From positions 28,374 to 39,599 of the forward strand of contig DHAH01000113.1 of the NCBI GenBank assembly GCA_002397345.1: a stretch of 11,226 nucleotides of DNA, in the 5' to 3' direction. This document shows, piece by piece, positions 6,660-11,226 of this stretch. A program made the translations under genes and the position numbers. The stretch's first letter is position 1, and the number at the start of each line of letters is the position of its first letter. Source of the stretch: Clostridiales bacterium UBA4959 (GTDB taxonomy: Bacteria; Bacillota; Clostridia; Oscillospirales; CAG-272). A model generated the notes under the pieces. It was not told where the DNA came from. It was given only the letters and a program-made list of their open reading frames with translations, and searched no databases.

Positions 6660-7946
6660 ATGGAACAGCTTAAATGCGGCTTCGCGCAGGAAAAAATCAC
6701 ACCCGAATACGCCGGAATTTACCTTGACGGATACGGTTTCCGTCTGACGCCCGCAACGGGCGTGCGCGACGACCTTTTTGTAAAAGCCTGCGCCTTTGAG
6801 AGCGCCGGGGAACGTTTCCTGCTGCTGCAATTCGATCTCATCGGCTTATCCGAAGAAGTTTACCGTCTGGTTCTGCCCCAAATCGAAGCGCTCACGGGAC
6901 TTGGGCGGGGGCGTGTTGCGCTCAGTTCCATCCACACGCACGCCGGACCTGCATGCGGCGTGCTCAAGGAGCTGCCGATGAACTATGATTACCTCGGCTG
7001 GGTCGGCGAACAGGCGGGACGGGCGGGCATGCGCGCGTTTTCGCGGCTCGAGCCGGGCGCGTTTGATTTTCGCATATCGGAGCATAAGCTGACCCATTCG
7101 CACAACCGGCGCGGGCGTGAGCCTGTCGACAGGCGTATATTCACCGCGCCGTTTGTTACGGCATCCGGCAAGGTGAGCGGCGCGCTTTGCTCCGCCTCCT
7201 GCCACGCGGTGATAAACACGACGTACGAGGTCTCCGCCGACTACCTGTCGGTGTTAAATTCTTCTTCAGACGACGATTGCCCGCTCATGTTTTTGCAGGG
7301 GCGAGCCGCCGACATAAACCCCCATGCTGTCGAAAATCTCGCCTGTGACGACTTCATCGGACAGCTCGGACGCGAGCTTGCGCAGCCGGTGCTTGACGCC
7401 ATCGCCTCCGCCGTTCCTCAAAGCGGCGGCACGGGTGAGTTAAAGCTGTTTTACGATTATGCCGCGATACCGATGAAGCTGTATCCGCCCGAATCTGAGC
7501 TGCGCGCGTCGATAAAAGGGATGGAGGAACGATATTTTTCGCTGCCCTACGGTCAGCCGGAAAAGCATTATCTGTTCCGCGAGCTGCGCTGGCACCGCGC
7601 TATGCTCGAGCGGTCGCTATGCGGCGTGCCGTCAGAGGTGAGCGTGCCGATGCAGCTTTTCACCGCCGGGCGGGATTTCGCGTTCGCGTTCGTGCCGTTT
7701 GAACTGCTGACGCTGACCGGCGGCAAGCTGGAGGCCATGTTTGTGTCACGCGGATTTTCACCCGAACGCGTTTATATACTCGGATATTGCAACAGTGTAA
7801 ACGGCTACCTCGCGCCTGTCGAAGAATTCGAGTTCGGCGGCTATGAGGTTTCAGGCGCCGCGCACTGGTACCTGCTGCCCGAATGCTCCGAAGCGTCGGA
7901 ACCCGCCGTATTAAAATGGTTTGACGAGAAAATAAAATCTCTATAA
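6660..7946 (+). CDS. Neutral/alkaline ceramidase-superfamily protein, cytoplasmic, function unknown
   Basis: This 428-residue protein resembles the N-terminal catalytic domain of neutral ceramidases, zinc amidases that hydrolyse N-acyl bonds. Recognisable blocks are GFAQEKITP (7-15), DDLFVKACAF (37-46), a zinc-type SSIHTHAGP (89-97), SASCHAVI (178-185), FLQGRAADINP (211-221), FVPFELLTLTGGKLE (344-358) and GYCNSVNGYLAP plus GGYEV near 375-397, which fit the ligand histidines, glutamate and tyrosine. The catalytic serine of true ceramidases sits in GDVSPN; here the matching residue is Asn220. There is no signal peptide and the C-terminal domain of full-length ceramidases is missing, so the protein is intracellular and probably not a ceramidase. 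I start at ATG 6660, 6 nt after GAGGAG; a GTG directly before it is too close to that site. It follows the AraC gene in one transcript. The substrate is unknown; an N-acylated amino sugar is a possibility only. Confidence 0.85.
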   Translation: MEQLKCGFAQEKITPEYAGIYLDGYGFRLTPATGVRDDLFVKACAFESAGERFLLLQFDLIGLSEEVYRLVLPQIEALTGLGRGRVALSSIHTHAGPACGVLKELPMNYDYLGWVGEQAGRAGMRAFSRLEPGAFDFRISEHKLTHSHNRRGREPVDRRIFTAPFVTASGKVSGALCSASCHAVINTTYEVSADYLSVLNSSSDDDCPLMFLQGRAADINPHAVENLACDDFIGQLGRELAQPVLDAIASAVPQSGGTGELKLFYDYAAIPMKLYPPESELRASIKGMEERYFSLPYGQPEKHYLFRELRWHRAMLERSLCGVPSEVSVPMQLFTAGRDFAFAFVPFELLTLTGGKLEAMFVSRGFSPERVYILGYCNSVNGYLAPVEEFEFGGYEVSGAAHWYLLPECSEASEPAVLKWFDEKIKSL

Positions 7947-7962
7947 CGAACGCATTATATTT

Positions 7963-7990
7963 TTAACGCGCCGCTGAAAACGGCGCTTAA
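7963..7990 (+). terminator. Hairpin after the ceramidase-like gene, weak terminator
   Basis: GCGCCG (7968-7973) and CGGCGC (7981-7986) pair around the 7-nt loop CTGAAAA. TTAA on both sides extends the stem past a single bulged C. It starts 16 nt after the stop codon. No clear U-run follows, so termination may be partial, which would let some transcription continue into the next genes. Confidence 0.45.
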
Positions 7991-8011
7991 CTTAAAATTA
8001 ATTAAATAACC

Positions 8012-8048
8012 GCAATATCAGAATGCTTAACAGCAATATCCGATATTG
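8012..8048. promoter_or_regulatory. Operator-like repeats upstream of the RpiB-like gene
   Basis: GCAATATC occurs at 8012-8019 and again at 8033-8040, a direct repeat with a 21-bp period. The second copy continues into an inverted repeat, CAATATC-C-GATATTG (8034-8048). A spacing of two helical turns between direct half-sites is typical of AraC-family binding, and two AraC genes are nearby. The site overlaps a possible -35 box at 8046. Which regulator binds is inference. The rest of the 219-bp gap (7947-8165) is AT-rich with no gene. Confidence 0.5.
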
Positions 8049-8073
8049 TTTATTCCCTATTTTATGATATTAT
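8046..8073 (+). promoter_or_regulatory. Possible promoter of the RpiB-like/AraC operon
   Basis: TTGTTT (8046-8051) and TATTAT (8068-8073) are 16 bp apart. A perfect TATAAT also lies at 8111-8116 but lacks a good -35 box. The region is so AT-rich that either could be chance; the overlap with the repeats at 8012-8048 favours the first. Confidence 0.3.
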
Positions 8074-8165
8074 TTAAATGAAGTATAAAATCAAGTTGAT
8101 AAATCAAAATTATAATAATCAGAGAAAAATGGTATCGCTAAAGTAATAAGGAGAATAAAAAAGCC

Positions 8166-8735
8166 TTGAAAACAGTAAAAGACAAACAGATTCTGGTAGG
8201 CGCGGATTTCGCGGGATATCCGCTTAAAGAGGCGGTTGTGGCACATTTAAAGGCCAAAGGTTGGACTGTCGAGGATGTGGGCGTGAAGTCGCCCGACGAA
8301 ACCGACACCGACTTGATGTTCCACCGTGTCGGGTTGAGAGTCGGCGCGATGATATCCGAGGGCATTTACGAGCGCGCGCTTATTTTTTGCGGCACGGGTA
8401 TGGGTATACATATAGCGGCGAGCAAGTGTCCCCATGTCCACGCGGGCGTGGTCGAAAGCGTGCCGGCGGCGCTGCGGGCGATCACGGGCAACGGCGTCAA
8501 CGTGCTGGCGATGGGCGCGTTTTATGTCGCGCCGCAAATGGGCTGCGATATAGCCGACGCTTATCTCGGCGCCGCGCTTGGGAGCGGATACGAATGGTGG
8601 CACAATTTCTATGAGTTCCACAAGCTGGCTATAAACGAGCTTGAAGCATTTAATTACAATGAGTATAAAAAGAATGGCTTCCGATTGAAACACCTCGGGG
8701 ATTACCCGCTGTCGCTGGAGACGAAGCCGGATTAA
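8166..8735 (+). CDS. RpiB/LacA/LacB-family isomerase with an altered active site
   Basis: This 189-residue protein belongs to the ribose-5-phosphate isomerase B family, which interconverts aldose and ketose phosphates. VGADFAGYPLKEAVVAHLKAKG (11-32) and FCGTGMGIHIAASK (74-87) are the family hallmarks, with the proton-transfer cysteine Cys75 in place. Several other residues of E. coli RpiB are changed. The DH pair is Asp14-Phe15, the DYPDYA stretch reads DTDLMFHR, the ring-opening His99 aligns with Gly108 in the ITGNGVN segment, and the two phosphate-contacting arginines in the GGRHQQR region have no counterpart (no arginine between 104 and 173). It is about 40 residues longer than a standard RpiB, with an aromatic tail around YEWWHNFYEFHK. 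The best start I see is TTG 8166, with AAGGAG 12 nt upstream, which is long spacing. It is followed 31 nt later by an AraC gene. A substrate already in open-chain form, or lacking a phosphate, would fit these changes. Confidence 0.85.
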   Translation: MKTVKDKQILVGADFAGYPLKEAVVAHLKAKGWTVEDVGVKSPDETDTDLMFHRVGLRVGAMISEGIYERALIFCGTGMGIHIAASKCPHVHAGVVESVPAALRAITGNGVNVLAMGAFYVAPQMGCDIADAYLGAALGSGYEWWHNFYEFHKLAINELEAFNYNEYKKNGFRLKHLGDYPLSLETKPD

Positions 8736-8766
8736 ACGTCGTAAACGTGAAAAGGGGGCGGCGCTC

Positions 8767-9636
8767 TTGATGCTCAAATACAATCTGGATATTACGGACA
8801 CTTCAAAGTGGCTTATGTTCACATCGCCGCCCGGCGCAAAGGGATTGCCCTTTCAAGTGACGGAGGCGGGATATTTTATCGCAGGCAAGGATTATTATAC
8901 CGAACGCTCCGGGAAGAAGATATATCACGTGGTCTATACGACCGGCGGAGAAGGAATCCTGCACATCCGTAACAAGGCGCTGCCGCTGTATAAAAACCAC
9001 GCGGTTTTCTTCAACTGCGACGAATATCATATGTACAAGACAAATTCGGATGAGGGTTGGGATTATAAGTGGATCCATTTCGACGGGCCGAGCTGCGGGG
9101 AATATTTTTCTGTAATCAACCGGGACGGCATCGCGATCATACCGATAGAAGACCCCTCGTTTGAAGCGAGCATCGACAGACTGCTCGAGGGAGAGGGCGG
9201 CGTGCTTGACATCCAGCGCAGTCTTCTGCATGTTCACTGCGTGGAAAATATCCTGTTTACGCTGGCAAAGTCCGGGCAAATGGCAGCCGCCGGGCAAAAC
9301 GAAAAGCTCTACGATATGCGGCGGGCGATCGCTTATATCCAAAACAACTACCGCAGGGACATATCACTTGACGAGCTGGCGGATATGCATTTTTTATCTA
9401 AATACCACTTCTTACGGCAATTTAAGCGCCTAACCGGATTGACGCCGCACGAATATTTTATGCACTGCCGCATCTGCGAAGCAAAATATTTGCTTAAAAC
9501 TTCCGACAAAACTGTTTCGGAGATAGGCTTTGAAGTAGGGTTCGCAAGCGCCGGCAGTTTTACAAAAAACTTCAAGAAAATAAACGCCGTAACGCCTAAC
9601 CAATACCGCTTGAGCGAGGTTAGCCAGATACGCTGA
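8767..9636 (+). CDS. AraC-family transcriptional regulator
   Basis: This 289-residue regulator has an N-terminal sensor half with cupin-like features (IYHVVYTTGGEGILHIRNKALPL, then YKNHAVFFNCDEYHMY near 75-90) and a C-terminal DNA-binding half. The two helix-turn-helix units are ISLDELADMHFLSKYHFLRQFKRLTG (199-224) and TVSEIGFEVGFASAGSFTKNFKKINAVTPNQYR (249-281). It is only distantly similar to the AraC protein at 5705, so they are not recent duplicates. The start may be TTG 8767 (8 nt after AAGGGGG) or ATG 8770. It shares a transcript with the RpiB-like gene and precedes the second solute-binding protein gene by 190 nt, so it is the natural candidate to control both the repeats at 8012-8048 and the region before 9827. 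Confidence 0.92.
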   Translation: MMLKYNLDITDTSKWLMFTSPPGAKGLPFQVTEAGYFIAGKDYYTERSGKKIYHVVYTTGGEGILHIRNKALPLYKNHAVFFNCDEYHMYKTNSDEGWDYKWIHFDGPSCGEYFSVINRDGIAIIPIEDPSFEASIDRLLEGEGGVLDIQRSLLHVHCVENILFTLAKSGQMAAAGQNEKLYDMRRAIAYIQNNYRRDISLDELADMHFLSKYHFLRQFKRLTGLTPHEYFMHCRICEAKYLLKTSDKTVSEIGFEVGFASAGSFTKNFKKINAVTPNQYRLSEVSQIR

Positions 9637-9653
9637 CGGCGGATACGCCGTTT
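9636..9653 (+). terminator. Small hairpin at the end of the AraC gene
   Basis: ACGGCG and CGCCGT (9636-9641 and 9646-9651) pair around a GATA loop, directly at the stop codon, followed only by TTC. The stem is short and there is no U-run; the hairpin at 9727-9775 is the better terminator. Confidence 0.3.
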
Positions 9654-9726
9654 CGGATGGGATCCAAAAGAACCGTAATTTTATAATTTATGGCTCTTAT
9701 AATACTAAAATTCGATAGCCAGTGAA

Positions 9727-9775
9727 AAAATTCCGCGTCAAAACCCATATATTCAAGCTTTTGGCGCGGATTTTT
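9727..9775 (+). terminator. Hairpin with U-run after the second AraC gene
   Basis: The arms at 9727-9743 and 9759-9775 pair through AAAA/TTTT, a GC-rich core and a flanking A/T tract, with one G-U wobble, one T-T mismatch near the base and a 15-nt loop. Five T follow at 9771-9775. It would end the RpiB-like/AraC transcript about 90 nt past the stop, while its right arm carries the -35 box for the next gene. Confidence 0.65.
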
Positions 9776-9789
9776 ACCGAGTTTATAAT
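9761..9789 (+). promoter_or_regulatory. Sigma-A-type promoter of the second solute-binding protein gene
   Basis: TTGGCG (9761-9766) and TATAAT (9784-9789) are 17 bp apart, exactly as in copy A. The leader would be about 30 nt. A further TATAAT at 9699-9704 lies upstream of the hairpin and would be cut off by it. Confidence 0.7.
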
Positions 9790-9826
9790 CGAATTTAAGT
9801 ATAAATTATAAAAAGGAAGTGTAGTT

Positions 9827-11226
9827 ATGGAAAGCTCCGGTAAGATTGCAAAAAAGATCATTCCCCTTTTGTTGATCGCGTCATTGATCTGCGGTTTAGC
9901 CGCTTCATGTGTTAATAATCCAAAATCCCCCGTTTCCGATACGGCTTTGTCATCGTCATCGACAGATGAAGTGACCGATCGGATGTACGCCGATGTTCCG
10001 ACCGAAAATTTCGACGGCTATGATTTCAATGCGCTTTATTGGATGGCGGACGGTTGGGATTGGCGGCGTTCAAAGGACATTTACGCAAAAGAAGGCAACG
10101 GCGACACTATCGGCGAAGCGGTTTACAAACGCAACCTCGCCATATCAGAAAAATACGGCGTTAATTTCAAGCTCACCGAAAAGTCGTACGATCAGCTTAA
10201 CGCCGTGCTGGGTAAGTGCGTGAAGTCAAACGACGACACCTATACCATCGTCTGTCAGCAGCAAAACAACTCGCTTGCTCTTATCACATCCGGCTATTTG
10301 TACGACATAAGCAAGCTGCCCTACGTGAACCTTAAAAACCCGTGGTGGGACCAAAACTCGGTCTCCAACTACTCGATCGCGCATCGGGTATATCTTGTCG
10401 CATCAGACATCACCATAAACGACAAGGACGGTACGGCTGCTATCGCGTTTAATAAACAGGCGGCGGCTGACAACCACCTTCCCGACCTGTACTCCATCGT
10501 GCGTGACGGCACGTGGACGATCGATAAAATGTACGACACATATAAAAACGTCGCGAGCGATCTTAATGGCGACTCTAAAATGAACGAGTCGGACTTTTAC
10601 GGCTTTCTCGGCGGATACGATGTGCCCTCCACCTTTTTCCAAGGCGGAGGCGCAACGATAATATCCAAAAACGCCGACGACATCCCGTATATATCGTTTA
10701 GCAGCGAACATAACTTCTCGCTCGCACAGCGGCTTTTCGAGTTAGTCAAACAAACCGACCTTTTTTACGACCACCACATCATGGGTACAAGCGACGCGGA
10801 ATACCAAAAGCTGTTTGAACAGAACCACGGGCTGTACTTCTGGATGCGCATGGACGCGGTGTCCGATATGCGCGCCAGCGAAACCGAATTCGGCATATTG
10901 CCCATTCCCAAATACACCGAAGATCAGGACAACTACCATTGTGTGGTCAGCGTCCACACATGCAGTCTGATGGGCGTCCCAGAAGTGACGGGTAATCCGG
11001 AACGCACGGGTATACTGCTCGAGGCTTTGGCAGCCGAATCGAAGTATACGCTGATGTACGCTTATTACGATGTGGCGCTGAAAAGCAAATATTCGCGCGA
11101 CGACGAATCGTCGGAGATGCTGGACATCATTTTCGCAAACCGCGTGTTTGACTTGGGAGAACTGATCAACCCGGGCGGATTGCGCGATCTCATCCTGTAT
11201 ATGTCTAAGGCAACACCGCATAAAAA
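9827..11226 (+). CDS. ABC-type sugar solute-binding lipoprotein, 3' end outside the window
   Basis: The reading frame runs from ATG 9827 to the window end without a stop, giving 466 residues so far. It would be anchored outside the membrane and present a ligand, probably a sugar, to an ABC permease that is not in view. The signal peptide is KKIIPLLLIASLICGL followed by the lipobox LAASC (Cys near residue 28) and a Ser/Thr-rich linker. SBP-family features are IGEAVYKRN (near 101-109), LPYVNLKNPWWD, TWTIDKMYD and an EF-hand-like loop DLNGDSKMNESD. It is a paralogue of the broken protein at 113-1623, with KLPYVNLKNPWW against KLPHVDLSKPWW. The two are clearly divergent in the ligand-binding parts. 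AAGGAAG (9813-9819) is the ribosome site. Downstream genes, probably the permeases, lie beyond the window. Confidence 0.92.
   Translation, partial: MESSGKIAKKIIPLLLIASLICGLAASCVNNPKSPVSDTALSSSSTDEVTDRMYADVPTENFDGYDFNALYWMADGWDWRRSKDIYAKEGNGDTIGEAVYKRNLAISEKYGVNFKLTEKSYDQLNAVLGKCVKSNDDTYTIVCQQQNNSLALITSGYLYDISKLPYVNLKNPWWDQNSVSNYSIAHRVYLVASDITINDKDGTAAIAFNKQAAADNHLPDLYSIVRDGTWTIDKMYDTYKNVASDLNGDSKMNESDFYGFLGGYDVPSTFFQGGGATIISKNADDIPYISFSSEHNFSLAQRLFELVKQTDLFYDHHIMGTSDAEYQKLFEQNHGLYFWMRMDAVSDMRASETEFGILPIPKYTEDQDNYHCVVSVHTCSLMGVPEVTGNPERTGILLEALAAESKYTLMYAYYDVALKSKYSRDDESSEMLDIIFANRVFDLGELINPGGLRDLILYMSKATPHK

Larger units (their letters stand above)
9725..9808 (+). repeat. 84-bp regulatory element, copy B (inverted relative to copy A at 3752-3835)
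   Basis: This stretch is 80/84 identical to the reverse complement of 3752-3835. It holds the same hairpin and promoter and points outward to the right, into the second solute-binding protein gene. The similarity ends just before the ribosome site (AAGGAAG, 9813-9819), so the two operons share the promoter but not the leader or the coding start. The 190-bp gap 9637-9826 holds only this element, the small hairpin at 9636 and AT-rich sequence. Confidence 0.93.

Noticed and set aside
5675..6700. Long minus-strand open frame of 341 codons opposite the AraC gene
   Set aside because: It is arginine-rich and low in recognisable motifs, has no ribosome site, and lies opposite a clear AraC gene with promoter, ribosome site and both helix-turn-helix units.
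6660..7946. True neutral ceramidase
   Set aside because: There is no catalytic serine, signal peptide or C-terminal domain, and no other sphingolipid gene nearby.
8247..8822. Minus-strand open frame of 191 codons
   Set aside because: It runs antisense to the RpiB-like gene and into the AraC start, without motif or ribosome site.
3752..9808. Insertion-sequence ends or a composite transposon
   Set aside because: No transposase is encoded between or near the copies, and I saw no target-site duplication at their edges.
10562..10606. Dockerin domain (cellulosome)
   Set aside because: There is a single loop inside a solute-binding protein, not the paired repeats of a dockerin.
10403..11221. Two minus-strand open frames (102 and 159 codons)
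   Set aside because: They lie opposite the solute-binding protein, which has a lipobox, a ribosome site and a close paralogue in the window.

Overview
The window looks like a chromosomal carbohydrate-utilisation locus from an anaerobic Firmicute, most likely an uncultured Clostridia/Oscillospiraceae-type gut bacterium. The grounds are GC-rich coding regions with AT-rich spacers, Shine-Dalgarno sites of the AGGAG/GGGGG type, sigma-A promoters with near-consensus boxes, lipoprotein-type solute-binding proteins, AraC regulators with cupin-like sensor domains, and family-level resemblance of the proteins. This is inferred from protein style; no ribosomal RNA or other marker is present. I saw no tRNA, CRISPR array, transposase or phage gene.

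Layout. From 1 to 3721 a minus-strand operon is read leftward: a DegT/AHBA-synthase-like PLP aminotransferase (3721-2522), a shorter sister protein that has lost the PLP lysine and aspartate (2515-1646), and a lipoprotein solute-binding protein (1623-113) broken by one frameshift near 1150. A strong hairpin (8-40) closes it. From 3857 to 5517 a second minus-strand operon encodes a BadF/N-acetylglucosamine-kinase-like kinase and a UPF0309 SIS-domain sugar-phosphate protein with an ATGA overlap. A divergent promoter region (5518-5704) separates it from the plus-strand genes: an AraC regulator with a neutral-ceramidase-superfamily protein (5705-7946), then a variant RpiB/LacAB isomerase with a second AraC regulator (8166-9636), then a second solute-binding protein (9827 to the window end, incomplete).

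The most striking non-coding signal is an 84-bp element present twice in inverted orientation (3752-3835 and 9725-9808, 80/84 identical). Each copy lies upstream of an operon that encodes a solute-binding protein, and each points outward from the central block. Each copy combines a terminator-like hairpin with a sigma-A-like promoter whose -35 box is inside the hairpin arm.

How the genes may work together (inference): the lipoproteins capture a sugar or amino-sugar-like ligand. The permease is not in the window. The cytoplasmic ceramidase-like hydrolase, the kinase, the SIS protein and the RpiB-like isomerase could process it, and the aminotransferase pair suggests an amino-sugar or aminocyclitol intermediate. 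The two AraC proteins are the probable local regulators. Three enzymes (the second DegT protein, the RpiB-like protein and the ceramidase-like protein) lack residues normally needed for the textbook reaction of their family, so the pathway is probably not a standard one.
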